Source: Actibacterium mucosum KCTC 23349
Lineage (GTDB): Bacteria; Pseudomonadota; Alphaproteobacteria; Rhodobacterales; Rhodobacteraceae
DNA: 64,000 bases
Direction of reading: 5' to 3'
Assembly (NCBI RefSeq): GCF_000647975.1
Contig: NZ_JFKE01000004.1
Span: 472,953-536,952 of the forward strand
Shown: positions 8,903 through 18,271 of the stretch, piece after piece
How positions within the stretch are numbered: position 1 is the first letter of the stretch
Layout of the letters: the number at the start of each line of letters is the position of its first letter
Translations under genes and position numbers: made by a program
Notes under the pieces: generated by a model
Databases searched by the model: none
Told to the model about the DNA's origin: nothing
What the model saw: the letters and a program-made list of their open reading frames with translations, nothing else

Positions 8903-9685
8903 ATGAAACCAATGCACCTGCTTTCTCTTGCCATCGCTTCGGCAACGGCATTGCCGGCTCAGGCTGAAACCGTGACGGTTGCACCCGGCGATACCCTGGC
9001 AACGATTTCGCGAACCATCTATGGTCAGATCAACTACTGGCGCCGAATTTGCGACGAAAACTTCGATCAGCTTCTGGGAGATTGCGACCGTATCAAAGTT
9101 GGCATGGTTCTGGCCCTGCCGCCCGACTTGACGCCGCTAGCTCCGTCAGTTGCCGCCGTCGTCCCGCCGGCCAACCCTAATAAGGTCGACGAAGCACCGG
9201 CAGTTGAACCCGTTGCAGCAGAGCCCGCGACAAGTGAACCCGACGTAGCCGCTTCACAGTCTCAAGCGATTTGGGCTTGGGCGGATGAAAGGTTCAATAG
9301 CGTAGAAGGCTTTGAATTCTCCGCTGACGATCAGGGCGTGTCGATGTCTGGCTACGTTGAGAAAGCCAAATCGTCAGGTCGGCCCGGTATCTGGGTCAGA
9401 CTGCCAGACGCGATCGAGCAAACGGTTTCCGGAAAAACCGTTGAAATCATTGTGGAATTCAGCAACGCGCCCACAGCACCGATTGCGGTCGCGTACTCTA
9501 CCAACGATGTTGGGAACAGCAAATGGCGGCAGTTGCTGGGCAATGGCGAGACCTCGGGAAGTTTCGTCTACGAAGTACCGCCTGTGAAGAACGGGAAAGG
9601 TGACTTCATCGGTTTCCTACCGAACGTCACGGAGACCGGCCAAACAGTGGTACTGACCAGCCTTGAAGTTGCGCTGAAAAACTGA
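8903..9685 (+). CDS. Exported LysM-domain protein
   Basis: ATG 8903 starts a Sec signal peptide (MKPMHLLSLAIASATALPAQA). The mature protein begins with one LysM motif (residues ~23-70: VTVAPGDTLATISRTIYGQINYW..., ending in KVGMVLALPPD), which binds peptidoglycan or related glycans. A Pro/Ala/Glu-rich linker (~75-120) leads to a C-terminal ~140-residue domain, probably beta-rich, that I do not recognise. Total length is 260 residues. It is monocistronic and ends at a bidirectional terminator. The function of the C-terminal domain is unknown. Confidence 0.85.
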   Translation: MKPMHLLSLAIASATALPAQAETVTVAPGDTLATISRTIYGQINYWRRICDENFDQLLGDCDRIKVGMVLALPPDLTPLAPSVAAVVPPANPNKVDEAPAVEPVAAEPATSEPDVAASQSQAIWAWADERFNSVEGFEFSADDQGVSMSGYVEKAKSSGRPGIWVRLPDAIEQTVSGKTVEIIVEFSNAPTAPIAVAYSTNDVGNSKWRQLLGNGETSGSFVYEVPPVKNGKGDFIGFLPNVTETGQTVVLTSLEVALKN

Positions 9686-9706
9686 CTAACCAACTGATTA
9701 CAAACA

Positions 9707-9733
9707 AAAACAGGGGCCGTTTGGCCCCTGTTT
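9707..9733. terminator. Bidirectional terminator between the LysM gene and the repeat-protein gene
   Basis: CAGGGGCC and GGCCCCTG form an 8-bp stem around GTTT, with A-rich flank on the left and TTT on the right. Read on the minus strand it is followed by TTTTTGTTTG, a good terminator for the gene at 9756-10067. On the plus strand the U-run is short. Confidence 0.75.
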
Positions 9734-9755
9734 CCGTTGAGCGGTGGTCTGAAGC

Positions 9756-10067
9756 TTACTTCAGGCCTTCGTTGTTGCCGTCGTCTTCGGAATAGATCGT
9801 TGCAAAGATGGCGGCTGCGCGGTCGCTGCCTTTGGTCGAAACAGCGCCCAGCAGGCCGTCGTTGTTGCTGTCATCCTGTGCTTCGATCACGGCGAAAACG
9901 GCGTCAGCAGCAGCCGAACCTTTGGTCGAAACAGAAGTCAGCAAGCCTTTGTTATTGCTGCCATCCTGGGCTTCGATCGTGGCGAAAACGTCGGCGGCCG
10001 AAGGGGCGGCAAAAGCCGGAGCAGCTGCAGCAAGGATCAGGGCGGTGGCGGTTGCGAATTTGGTCAT
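9756..10067 (-). CDS. Small exported protein of three 30-residue repeats with EF-hand-like loops
   Basis: ATG 10067 is chosen because GGAG lies 8 nt upstream, inside an alternative first codon at 10079. The 103-residue product has a signal peptide (ALILAAAAPAFA, cleavage near residue 20-21). The mature part is only three repeats of exact 30-residue period: FAxIxxxD at 28, 58 and 88, and NNxGL at 38, 68 and 98, with STKGS joining repeats 1-2 and 2-3. In repeat 2 DSNNDGLL (66-73) fits the DxNxDGxL core of a calcium-binding EF-hand or dockerin half-loop; repeats 1 and 3 are degenerate. I know no named family. Calcium binding is inferred. Confidence 0.78.
   Translation of the reverse strand: MTKFATATALILAAAAPAFAAPSAADVFATIEAQDGSNNKGLLTSVSTKGSAAADAVFAVIEAQDDSNNDGLLGAVSTKGSDRAAAIFATIYSEDDGNNEGLK
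9759..10001 (-). repeat. 90-bp in-frame tandem repeat in the small exported protein gene
   Basis: Residues 23-52, 53-82 and 83-103 align without gaps at a 30-codon period. Repeats 1 and 2 share EAQD.SNN.GLL and VSTKGS; repeat 3 is truncated after NNEGLK. Confidence 0.8.
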
Positions 10068-10560
10068 TTTAGTCTCCATCTGATTTTGGTCTCGCGGGTC
10101 TTTCCCGCTTGGATGAGAGACATTTGGGGTGGGGTGTTCCGTTCTTCAATGCGCGGAAGGTGGAATTTCATCGTTTTTCTGCGCACATGTGCACACATAC
10201 CCGTGAGCCCGTGTGACATTGAAACGTAACCCATTGGAAAGGAACCAAAACTTGCAACTCTTCTTGCAACTTTCCACCGGCGGAATCCGCGAAGTTTAAA
10301 CTTCTGCCGCCCCGCGCAGCCGCAAATCACAAGTTTTCCGTCCAAAAAGGACCCCCGCAACACAGCACCAACCCGAGCGCAAAGCCGCAAGGCGCCGCGC
10401 GAGACATCACTCGCGCCACAAGGCGCACATTTGGGTTACGGTCTGGGCGCGATCATGCGGCTTCGCCGGGAAGGAATTCCATACGATGCCCACTCTCTGG
10501 TCTCACACGCATGCAAGACCTGACATCATAATTGCTGCCGGTTCCCTCGTTCCTCGACGA
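10068..10560. other. 493-bp intergenic region, no gene recognised
   Basis: It contains a small hairpin (GCGGG 10094-10098 / CCCGC 10104-10108) in the leader of the repeat-protein gene and the palindrome GCACATGTGC near 10183. Longer open frames (for example 10064-10390 minus) have no ribosome site and an implausible arginine/cysteine-rich composition. The promoter of the gene at 9756-10067 must lie in the left part. Confidence 0.55.
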
Positions 10561-11049
10561 TCAGGACCGGTTCAGAGATGAAAGACCCTTGTCCAGCATA
10601 CTGTTCAACTGAATCTGGTCCGCTTCAGACAACCCCTCGACCAGCCGTTTTTGCACAACAACATGGTCGGTTATGGCCGCGTCGATCTTTTCGATGCCGC
10701 GCGGTGTCAGTTTGACATGAACGCTGCGCTTGTCTTCCGGATTTGGAACGCGGGCCACCAGGCCGTCCTTTTCAAGCTGGTCGATGCGGTTGGTCATTGT
10801 GCCAGAGGTGACCATCATCGTAGCCAGCAGCTGATTGGGCGACAACGCGTGTGGGGGCCCCGAGCGCAAGAGCGTCGCCAACACATCGAAACTGGCCGCG
10901 TTCATCCCGTGCCGGGCAAAGGTCTTGCCCATCTCTTCGCGATAGATGGTTGCCAACCGGACCACCCGGCCAATCAAACCCATTGGCCTTGTGTCGATGT
11001 CGGGCCGCTGCCTGGCCCATTGCGCGCGGATATCTTCGATGTCGAACAT
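10561..11049 (-). CDS. MarR-family transcriptional regulator
   Basis: The protein has 162 residues with the MarR winged-helix fold. Helices around residues 25-60 carry the dimer interface. The recognition part is near residues 70-100 (LSPNQLLATMMVTSGTMTNRIDQLEKDGLV), and the wing has ARVPNPEDKRSVHVKLTPRG, where DxRS is the family hallmark. It is divergent from a DMT-type exporter gene 81 bp away, with two palindromes between them. The likely role is a repressor of the exporter and of itself, relieved by a small molecule. The ligand is unknown. Confidence 0.93.
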   Translation of the reverse strand: MFDIEDIRAQWARQRPDIDTRPMGLIGRVVRLATIYREEMGKTFARHGMNAASFDVLATLLRSGPPHALSPNQLLATMMVTSGTMTNRIDQLEKDGLVARVPNPEDKRSVHVKLTPRGIEKIDAAITDHVVVQKRLVEGLSEADQIQLNSMLDKGLSSLNRS

Positions 11050-11074
11050 GTCACGATTTTGGAGTCGAAACTAT

Positions 11075-11086
11075 CTTGACGTCAAG
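11075..11086. promoter_or_regulatory. Palindromic operator 1 of the MarR/exporter intergenic region
   Basis: CTTGACGTCAAG is a perfect 12-bp palindrome centred at 11080.5. It shares the core TTGACGTCAA with operator 2 and lies 26 bp from it centre to centre. It is 26 bp from the MarR start codon, so binding would block transcription of the regulator. Confidence 0.75.
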
Positions 11087-11097
11087 CTAAATGCACC

Positions 11098-11115
11098 TAT
11101 CTCGACGTCAAGATA
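11098..11115. promoter_or_regulatory. Palindromic operator 2 of the MarR/exporter intergenic region
   Basis: TATCTCGACGTCAAGATA is an 18-bp palindrome with one mismatched pair, centred at 11106.5. It ends just before the ribosome site (GGAG 11121) of the exporter gene, a position suited to repression. Confidence 0.75.
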
Positions 11116-11130
11116 AAAATGGAGACCCCA

Positions 11131-12021
11131 ATGTCACGCCCCTATGATCTTGTCATCACCGCGTTGGCCCCGCTTGTCTGGGGCAGCAGCTATATTGTCA
11201 CCACGCAATTCCTTCCCAACCTTGACCCGCTGACCGTTTCGGTCTTGCGCGCCTTGCCCGCCGGCCTTCTGCTGATGGTCCTGGTGCGGCAGCTGCCCCG
11301 GGGTCATTGGGTATGGAAGATGTTTGTGCTGGGTGCCCTCAACTTTGCGATCTTCTGGTCGCTTCTGTTCTTTTCGGCCTATCGGCTGCCCGGTGGGGTT
11401 GCCGCCGTCATGGGCGCGTTGCAGCCCTTTGTTGTGATCTTTGCATCCCGGCTGTTGCTGGACGCGCCCATCCGCCCCCTTTCGCTGGCTGCAGTTGCGG
11501 CAGGCATTGTCGGGGTGGCCCTTCTGGTTCTGACACCCGCGGCAAAGCTGGACATGTGGGGCGTTTTGGCCGGGATTGGCGGGTCGGCCTCTATGGCGCT
11601 TGGCACCGTTCTGAGCCGCAAGTGGCAGCCGCCGGTCTCGGCGCTGACCTTCACCAGTTGGCAGCTGACCGCCGGTGGGTTGCTGTTGGTACCCTTTGCC
11701 ATCTTCGCCCCGACCGATTGGTCGACGATCAGCGGTACAAATATTCTGGGCCTTGCCTATCTGGGGCTTATCGGTGCCGCCCTGACCTACATTATCTGGC
11801 TGCGCGGCATTCGTTTGATCCAACCCACGGCGGTTTCGATACTGGGTGTTCTGAGCCCGTTGAGCGCGACGCTGCTGGGCTGGTTTGTTCTGAACGAAAC
11901 GCTGAGCGTGGCGCAAACCGCCGGGATGGTTGTGGTGCTTGGCAGTGTCCTTGTGGGCCAATACGCGCTGCGGTCGAAGCCGGCCGCGACAGCAGCGCCC
12001 ACGGGGCTGCAAAAAGCCTAG
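11131..12021 (+). CDS. EamA/DMT-superfamily exporter
   Basis: The protein has 296 residues and ten predicted membrane helices in two EamA repeats (residues ~5-135 and ~145-280). Features include PLVWGSSYIVTTQF in helix 1 and LGLAYLGLIGAALTYIIWLRGIRLI in repeat 2. Such proteins export amino acids, metabolites or drugs by proton antiport. ATG 11131 is preferred over ATG 11119 because GGAG at 11121 is then correctly spaced. Divergent from the MarR gene, which very likely controls it. The substrate cannot be named from the sequence. Confidence 0.9.
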   Translation: MSRPYDLVITALAPLVWGSSYIVTTQFLPNLDPLTVSVLRALPAGLLLMVLVRQLPRGHWVWKMFVLGALNFAIFWSLLFFSAYRLPGGVAAVMGALQPFVVIFASRLLLDAPIRPLSLAAVAAGIVGVALLVLTPAAKLDMWGVLAGIGGSASMALGTVLSRKWQPPVSALTFTSWQLTAGGLLLVPFAIFAPTDWSTISGTNILGLAYLGLIGAALTYIIWLRGIRLIQPTAVSILGVLSPLSATLLGWFVLNETLSVAQTAGMVVVLGSVLVGQYALRSKPAATAAPTGLQKA

Positions 12022-12041
12022 ATCGCCGGCACAGGGCAAAC

Positions 12042-12071
12042 AAAAGGGGCGCCCAAACGGACGCCCCTTTT
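12042..12071. terminator. Bidirectional terminator between the exporter gene and pntB
   Basis: AAAAGGGGCG (12042-12051) pairs with CGCCCCTTTT (12062-12071) around a short loop. The A/T ends give a U-run in either direction, serving the convergent exporter and pntAB transcripts. Confidence 0.85.
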
Positions 12072-12091
12072 CAATGCAATAGGATGCCGGG

Positions 12092-13531
12092 TTAGTCGAT
12101 CATCGTCAGCAGTTTGTCCAGCGAGGCCTTCGCATCGCCGTAGAACATGCGCGTGTTCTCTTTGAAGAACAGCGGGTTTTCGATGCCCGAATAGCCGGTG
12201 CCCTGACCACGCTTGGACACAAACACCTGTTTCGCCTTCCAGCACTCCAGCACCGGCATGCCGGCGATGGGGCTGTTGGGGTCTTCCTGGGCCGCGGGGT
12301 TCACGATGTCGTTCGACCCGATCACGATGGCGACGTCCGTTTCGGGGAAGTCCTCGTTGATCTCGTCCATCTCCATCACGATGTCATAGGGCACCTTGGC
12401 CTCGGCCAAGAGCACGTTCATGTGGCCCGGCAGACGACCAGCAACCGGGTGGATGGCAAACCGCACCTCTTTGCCCTTGGCGCGCAGGCGGCGGGTCAGT
12501 TCGGCCACGTTCTGCTGTGCCTGCGCCACGGCCATGCCGTAGCCGGGGATGATGATGACGCTGTCGGCATCTTCGAGCGATGCGGCAACGCCGTCAGCCT
12601 CGATCGCGATCTGCTCGCCCTCAACCTCCATCGCGGGACCGGTGGAGCCGCCAAAGCCGCCCAGGATCACGCTGACGAAATGCCGGTTCATCGCCTTACA
12701 CATGATGTAAGACAGGATCGCCCCCGACGAGCCCACCAGCGCGCCCACAACGATCAGCAGATCGTTGCCGAGGCTGAAACCGATGGCCGCCGCCGCCCAG
12801 CCGGAATAGCTGTTCAGCATCGACACAACCACCGGCATGTCGGCGCCGCCAATGCCCATGATCAGGTGATAGCCGATAAAGAGCGCGGCCAGCGTCATGA
12901 TCGCCAGCGGCAGGAAACCCCCGGTGGTGAAGTACCAGATCAGCGCGATCACCGACACAACCGCAGCCGCAGCGTTCAGTGCGTGCCCACCGGGCAGTTT
13001 GGTGGCCGCCGAGGTGACCTTGCCCGCCAGCTTGCCATAGGCAATGACCGAGCCGGTAAAGGTGATGGCCCCGATGAAGATGCCCAGGAACAGCTCAACC
13101 CGCAGGATGTTGATCTCGACCGCGTCTTTCTTGGCGATCAGCTGTGCGAAAGTGCCCATATCCTTGGTGCTTTCGCCCGCGGCAAGGGCGGCGGCCACGT
13201 TTCCGATCTCGAAATGCGCGATAAAGCCGACAAAGACGGCGGCCAGACCGACAAGCGAGTGCATGGCGGCGACAAGCTGTGGCATCTCGGTCATCTGGAC
13301 GCGCATGGCGACCATGTAGCCGATGATCCCGCCCGCCGCGATCAGCAGAACCGACAGCAGCCAAAGGCCCGAACCGGGGCCGATCAGCGTGGCAAACACC
13401 GCCAGCGCCATACCGGCAATGCCGTACCAAACGGCGCGCTTGGCGCTTTCCTGGCCCGACAGACCACCCAGCGACAGGATGAACAGGACAGCCGCAACAA
13501 CATAGGCGGCAGTGGTAAATCCGAATTCCAT
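12092..13531 (-). CDS. pntB: NAD(P) transhydrogenase subunit beta
   Basis: The protein has 479 residues. The N-terminal ~270 residues hold about nine membrane helices (domain II), including [14 protein letters not shown]. The C-terminal domain III binds NADP(H), with [32 protein letters not shown] and [12 protein letters not shown] as family landmarks. With PntA it uses the proton gradient to reduce NADP+ with NADH. It starts 15 nt after the pntA stop, so the two subunits are made from one message. Confidence 0.96.
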   Translation of the reverse strand: MEFGFTTAAYVVAAVLFILSLGGLSGQESAKRAVWYGIAGMALAVFATLIGPGSGLWLLSVLLIAAGGIIGYMVAMRVQMTEMPQLVAAMHSLVGLAAVFVGFIAHFEIGNVAAALAAGESTKDMGTFAQLIAKKDAVEINILRVELFLGIFIGAITFTGSVIAYGKLAGKVTSAATKLPGGHALNAAAAVVSVIALIWYFTTGGFLPLAIMTLAALFIGYHLIMGIGGADMPVVVSMLNSYSGWAAAAIGFSLGNDLLIVVGALVGSSGAILSYIMCKAMNRHFVSVILGGFGGSTGPAMEVEGEQIAIEADGVAASLEDADSVIIIPGYGMAVAQAQQNVAELTRRLRAKGKEVRFAIHPVAGRLPGHMNVLLAEAKVPYDIVMEMDEINEDFPETDVAIVIGSNDIVNPAAQEDPNSPIAGMPVLECWKAKQVFVSKRGQGTGYSGIENPLFFKENTRMFYGDAKASLDKLLTMID

Positions 13532-13546
13532 AATCTCTGTCCCCTC

Positions 13547-15124
13547 TTAGGATTTCTGGAACATGGCGAGCATGCGCCGTGTGACCAGAAAGCCGCCAAA
13601 GATGTTGATCCCGGCCATAAAGACCGAAAGCGCCGCCAGCAGGATCACCAAAAAGCTGCCTGATCCGATCTGCATCAGGGCGCCCAGAATGATGATCGAG
13701 CTGATCGCGTTCGTAACCGCCATCAGCGGCGTGTGCAGCGAATGGCTGACGTTCCAGATCACCTGGAAACCGACAAAGACCGACAGAACGAACACGATGA
13801 AATGCTGCATGAAGCTGGCCGGGGCCACGGTGCCCACCAGCAGCAGCAGCGCCGCACTTACGGTGATCAGCGTCACCTGTTGCTTGGTCTGCGCCTTGAA
13901 CGCGGCCACTTCGGCGGCGCGTTTTTCCTCGGGCGTCAGCTCCTTGACCTCGGCCTTGGGCTGGGCCGCGATGGCCTGCACCTTGGGCGGGGGCGGCGGG
14001 AAGGTGATCTCGCCCTGATAGGCCACGGTGGCACCGCGGATCACGTCATCTTCCATATCATGGTTGACCTGACCGTCCTTCTCGGGCGTCAGATCGGCCA
14101 TCATGTGGCGGATATTGGTGGCGTAAAGCGACGACGACTGCGACGCCATGCGCGACGGGAAGTCGGTATAGCCGATGATGGTCACGCCGTTTTCGGTGAC
14201 GATCTTTTCATCCGCCACGGTGCCCTCGGCGTTGCCGCCGCGTTCGGCAGCAAGGTCAACGATGACCGAACCGGGCTTCATCGACGCGATCATATCCTCA
14301 AGCCACAGCTTGGGTGCCGGGCGGTTGGGGATCAGCGCGGTGGTGATGACGATGTCAACCTCGGGCGCCAGTTCGCGGAACTTGGCCAGCTGCGCCTCGC
14401 GGAACTCGGGGCTGGAGACCGAGGCGTAACCGCCGGTGGCCGCGCCATCCTGCTGTTCCTCTTCGAAATCCAGATAGACGAACTCGGCGCCCATCGATTC
14501 CACCTGCTCGGCCACTTCAGGGCGCACATCGAACGCATAGGTGATCGCACCCAGCGAGGTCGAGGTGCCAATGGCGGCCAGACCGGCAACGCCTGCGCCC
14601 ACAACCAGAACCTTGGCGGGCGGAACTTTACCGGCGGCGGTGATCTGGCCGGTGAAGAAGCGACCAAAGTTGTTGCCGGCCTCGATCACGGCACGATAGC
14701 CGGCGATGTTGGCCATCGAGGACAGCGCATCCATCTTTTGCGCGCGGCTGATACGCGGCACCATTTCCATGGCGATCACGTTGCCGCCCTTGGACTTGGC
14801 CAGTTCCATCCCCTCTTCGTTCCCGGCGGGGTTGAAGAAGCTGATCAGCGTCTTGTCTTTCGACAGGCGCTTCAGCTCGGTTTCCGATGGTTGGCGCACC
14901 TTTGCGATAATGTCGCTGGCTTTCCACAACGCGGCGGGGGTCTTGATGACCTCGACACCGGCGTCGGTATACATGTCGTCCGAGAAGCCCGCGGCAGCGC
15001 CTGCCCCGGCCTCGATTGCGCATTCATAACCCAGCTTCTGCAGCTGGCGCGCCGAGTCCGGCGTCATCGCAACACGCGACTCTCCGTCAAAAATCTCTTT
15101 TGGCGTACCGATTTTCACCTGCAT
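13547..15124 (-). CDS. pntA: NAD(P) transhydrogenase subunit alpha
   Basis: The protein has 525 residues. The NAD(H)-binding domain I fills residues 1-~380 ([22 protein letters not shown] at the start, and the Rossmann loop [17 protein letters not shown]). A linker rich in proline follows ([12 protein letters not shown]), then ~4 C-terminal membrane helices (about 425-520). This is the single-chain alpha form, as in E. coli, rather than the split PntAA/PntAB form known from some alphaproteobacteria. First gene of the pntAB operon; its promoter is in the ~220 bp shared with the divergent GNAT gene. Confidence 0.96.
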   Translation of the reverse strand: MQVKIGTPKEIFDGESRVAMTPDSARQLQKLGYECAIEAGAGAAAGFSDDMYTDAGVEVIKTPAALWKASDIIAKVRQPSETELKRLSKDKTLISFFNPAGNEEGMELAKSKGGNVIAMEMVPRISRAQKMDALSSMANIAGYRAVIEAGNNFGRFFTGQITAAGKVPPAKVLVVGAGVAGLAAIGTSTSLGAITYAFDVRPEVAEQVESMGAEFVYLDFEEEQQDGAATGGYASVSSPEFREAQLAKFRELAPEVDIVITTALIPNRPAPKLWLEDMIASMKPGSVIVDLAAERGGNAEGTVADEKIVTENGVTIIGYTDFPSRMASQSSSLYATNIRHMMADLTPEKDGQVNHDMEDDVIRGATVAYQGEITFPPPPPKVQAIAAQPKAEVKELTPEEKRAAEVAAFKAQTKQQVTLITVSAALLLLVGTVAPASFMQHFIVFVLSVFVGFQVIWNVSHSLHTPLMAVTNAISSIIILGALMQIGSGSFLVILLAALSVFMAGINIFGGFLVTRRMLAMFQKS

Positions 15125-15344
15125 GGCCCTTTCATGATGTTCATCCCCTTTATCAAAGTGTGCTCTGCCACCCCAGATAGGCAGCCGTGCTCAACTTCAA
15201 ACTCCTTGCTCCCGCACCGCTTACACGCGGCAGGCGACGGAATTGCAAGAACCCTAGCCGGTGTTTGCGACAAAAAGCCGGGCTTTTCCGTGAAAAACGT
15301 TGCGGTATTACTACGCACGCTGCAATTAATTCCACGGATAGCAA

Positions 15345-15836
15345 ATGCCGGAGCGCAACATTTTTCAAACCCGAACGGGCCGTCGCGGCGATGGGACGCA
15401 GGCTTTCTCCGTTTTCAAAGATGCGGTTTTGAACGGGGCAGCGGCGTTTTATTCGGACGAACAGCGCCGCGCATGGGCCGGACCGCACACGGTTGCGCCC
15501 GACCATTGGGAGGCGCGGCTGCTGGCAGGAACCTGCCGCGTGGCCGTGGATGACACGGGGCAAATGGTCGGCTTTTTCACCATGGGTGACGACGGATACC
15601 TGGACTTTGCCTATGTTTCCCCTGCCTGGATGGGAAGCGGCTTGGCCCGAACCCTGCTGTCCGAGGTCGAGGATGCCGCGCGCCAGAAGGGTCAATTCCT
15701 GCTATCAACCGAAGCCAGTTTCCTTGCGCAGCGCTTTCTGTTGCGCCACGGGTGGAAAACCGTTGCCTCTCAACACGTTATCCGCGACTCGGTGGCCATT
15801 CCGAATTTTCGAATGCAGAAACAATTGACCGCCTGA
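15345..15836 (+). CDS. GNAT-family N-acetyltransferase
   Basis: The protein has 163 residues. The GNAT core shows the beta-4 strand YLDFAYVSPAWMGSGLARTLLSEVEDAAR, where the acetyl-CoA loop is the slightly degenerate WMGSGLA (canonical Q/RxxGxG/A). It continues with LSTEASFLAQRFLLRHGWKTV, the usual F..xGF-like end. It would acetylate an amine of a small molecule or protein; the substrate is unknown. It is divergent from pntA. Confidence 0.85.
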   Translation: MPERNIFQTRTGRRGDGTQAFSVFKDAVLNGAAAFYSDEQRRAWAGPHTVAPDHWEARLLAGTCRVAVDDTGQMVGFFTMGDDGYLDFAYVSPAWMGSGLARTLLSEVEDAARQKGQFLLSTEASFLAQRFLLRHGWKTVASQHVIRDSVAIPNFRMQKQLTA

Positions 15837-15997
15837 CGGTGCAGTGTTTCCAGATAATTCACCATAAATTTGACACAAAAGCACCCCGCCCTTTCCACCA
15901 AGTCCCCCCAACAGCGCCGAGATCGCTTCGTATTCAACGCGATGGAGAACTGTAACCCGTCGCGCTTGTGCGGCGGATGTGTGGGGTACGACCAACC

Positions 15998-18271
15998 ATG
16001 CCGACGTATGACGTCAACATTTACGATGCTGATCCGCTGGGGCTGATCCCCCAGACCAATGGCAGCACGTTCACGTGGTCGGGCCCGGCGACGCCGGATG
16101 GCACGGCAACCGTCACCGACACCGAGACCGGGATCGAAGGCGAAACGCTGGACGACGATGACGCGGGCGGCGAAACCGCCACCGCCGACGTCACCATTGG
16201 CGGCAACAGTTCAACCGGGTCCGACGTGGATGCCGAAGAGGTCTGGACCGTGCAGGACACGGTCACCGGCGAGATCTTTCAGGTCACTACGTTCGAGGTC
16301 GAAAACGGCGCCGCCGCCGGCTACTACACGCTGAGCGAACAGGATTTTGTCGCCGGGCGCACCTACGAGGTGCTGGATTACAACTCGAACCCCGATGTCA
16401 CTTCGGGCGATGCGGTGTTCAGCTTTGTCGACTATGCCGCCGAACAGGCCGAAACCGCACCCGAGCGCATCGTTGACGGCACAAATGGCGATGACACGAT
16501 CAATTCGGGCACCTCTGACGGCGATGGTGACAGCGTCGATGACGGCGGTGGCAGCGGCACCGGCGGTTTGGGTGACACGATCGACGGGCGCGGCGGCGAT
16601 GACACGATAGACGCAGGCGACGGCGACGACACGGTTTACGGCGGCGACGGGTCCGACACCATTGATGGCGGCGCGGGTGCCGACACGATTTACGGCGACG
16701 GGCCCGAAGCAACCGCCACCAGCGAGACGCTGCATTGGACCGATCTGGGTGGTGACGGCACCGATCTGAGCAACGGGTTCGTGGCCGATCTGGGCGGCAT
16801 CAATGTGGAAGTGGATTTCACCACCACCGCGCGGTCCGACGAGATCGAGGTGGACACCCGCAATCAATATGTCGACACCGGCGAGGATTTTGACGCCAAT
16901 TCCGGCCTGTTGCTGGGCGGCGATGGCGGCGTAGGCACCACCACGACGGTGGACCTGAACTTTGCCGCCGATACCGGCAGCGGGCTGACCGACACGGTCG
17001 AAAACATCGAATTCCGCATTCAGGACATCGACACGGGCAGCTGGCAGGACCAGATCACCGTGAATGCCTATGACGCCGACGGCAATTTGTTGCCCGCAGG
17101 CAATGTGGTGCTGACCCCGGCCGGTAACGAGACGGTTGCAGGGTCAACCGTCACGGCGGGCTCGGGTGGGGACGACCCGGACCAGGCGGACGGTTCGGTC
17201 CTTGTGGAAATCGCCGGCCCCGCCGCGCGGGTCGAGATTGTCTATGGCAACCTGGGCACCGGCGGCCAGATCATCATTGTCAGCGACGTTAACTTTGACA
17301 CGATCCCGATCACCGGCGCAGGTGACATCATCGATGGCGAGGCCGGCGACGACATCATCTATGGCGGCGCGGGCAATGACACGCTGACCGGCGGAACGGG
17401 TGACGACACGCTGGAAGGCGGCGACGGCGACGATACGTTCGAACTGGCCGAGGGGGATACGGCTCTTGGCGGCGACGGCGATGATGTGTTCAACATCAAC
17501 GACCTGTCCGAGGCCGGATCGGGCGCGATCAACATTACCGGTGGCGAAGGCGGCGAAACAGCGGGCGATACGCTGGACTTTCAGGGCCTGATCAACTTCG
17601 GCGACGTCACCTATACCAACTCCGATCCCGGCGTGGGTGGTGGGCTTAGCGGATTTGCAACGCTGGCCGATGGCTCGGTCGTGACGTTCTCGGAGATCGA
17701 GAATGTCATCATATGTTTCACCCGAGGCACACGGATTGCCACACCACATGGCCAAATCCGCGTGGAACAGTTGCAGGTGGGTGATCTGGTGCTGACGGCG
17801 GATCACGGCCCGCAACCGGTGCGCTGGATCGGGAAGAAAACCGTGGCGGCCAAGGGCAAACTTGCCCCGGTTCGCTTTGAAACAGGTGTTTTGGGCAATG
17901 ATCGCCCGCTGACCGTATCACCGCAGCACCGTATGCTGATGGCGGGGTATCAATCGCAGATGTATTTCGGCGAGAACGAGGTTCTGATCCCTGCCAAGCA
18001 TATGACGTGGATGGATGGCGCGGAAACCGTGAGCGGGGGCGAGGTGACCTATGTGCACCTGCTGTTTGATCATCACGAGGTGGTGTTTGCCGAAGGGGCG
18101 GCCAGCGAAAGCTTTCACCCCGGCCTTTGCGGATTGGAAGCCGTAGAAGGACAGGCGCGGGACGAGCTGTTCAACCTGTTCCCGGAACTCCGCTGGAACC
18201 CCGGCGCATATGGCCATTGCGCGCGGCGCAGCCTGCGACAGTTCGAGGCCAAGGCGATGCTAGCGGCTTAG
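15998..18271 (+). CDS. RTX-repeat exoprotein with C-terminal Hint_2 domain
   Basis: ATG 15998 (MPTYDVNIYDADPLG) gives 757 residues; a start 30 nt upstream is possible but unusual. Two blocks of RTX nonapeptides (GGxGxDxxx) occur near residues 195-230 and 445-490 and would bind calcium outside the cell. A beta-rich domain lies between them. The C-terminus is a Hint domain starting at Cys573 (CFTRGTRIATPHGQIRVEQL), with VSPQHRMLM as the conserved His motif, so it may self-cleave. There is no Sec signal; RTX proteins usually leave by a type I system. No exporter genes are adjacent. The composition is very acidic. Confidence 0.88.
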   Translation: MPTYDVNIYDADPLGLIPQTNGSTFTWSGPATPDGTATVTDTETGIEGETLDDDDAGGETATADVTIGGNSSTGSDVDAEEVWTVQDTVTGEIFQVTTFEVENGAAAGYYTLSEQDFVAGRTYEVLDYNSNPDVTSGDAVFSFVDYAAEQAETAPERIVDGTNGDDTINSGTSDGDGDSVDDGGGSGTGGLGDTIDGRGGDDTIDAGDGDDTVYGGDGSDTIDGGAGADTIYGDGPEATATSETLHWTDLGGDGTDLSNGFVADLGGINVEVDFTTTARSDEIEVDTRNQYVDTGEDFDANSGLLLGGDGGVGTTTTVDLNFAADTGSGLTDTVENIEFRIQDIDTGSWQDQITVNAYDADGNLLPAGNVVLTPAGNETVAGSTVTAGSGGDDPDQADGSVLVEIAGPAARVEIVYGNLGTGGQIIIVSDVNFDTIPITGAGDIIDGEAGDDIIYGGAGNDTLTGGTGDDTLEGGDGDDTFELAEGDTALGGDGDDVFNINDLSEAGSGAINITGGEGGETAGDTLDFQGLINFGDVTYTNSDPGVGGGLSGFATLADGSVVTFSEIENVIICFTRGTRIATPHGQIRVEQLQVGDLVLTADHGPQPVRWIGKKTVAAKGKLAPVRFETGVLGNDRPLTVSPQHRMLMAGYQSQMYFGENEVLIPAKHMTWMDGAETVSGGEVTYVHLLFDHHEVVFAEGAASESFHPGLCGLEAVEGQARDELFNLFPELRWNPGAYGHCARRSLRQFEAKAMLAA

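Noticed and set aside
10064..10390. 108-codon minus-strand frame upstream of the repeat-protein gene
   Set aside because: No ribosome site and odd composition; it covers the likely promoter and leader.
13733..15553. 606-codon frame on the plus strand opposite pntA
   Set aside because: Antisense shadow; it also runs through the pntA promoter into the GNAT gene.
16560..17430. GGCGACGG-rich repeats considered as a non-coding repeat array
   Set aside because: They are in frame and encode RTX nonapeptides.
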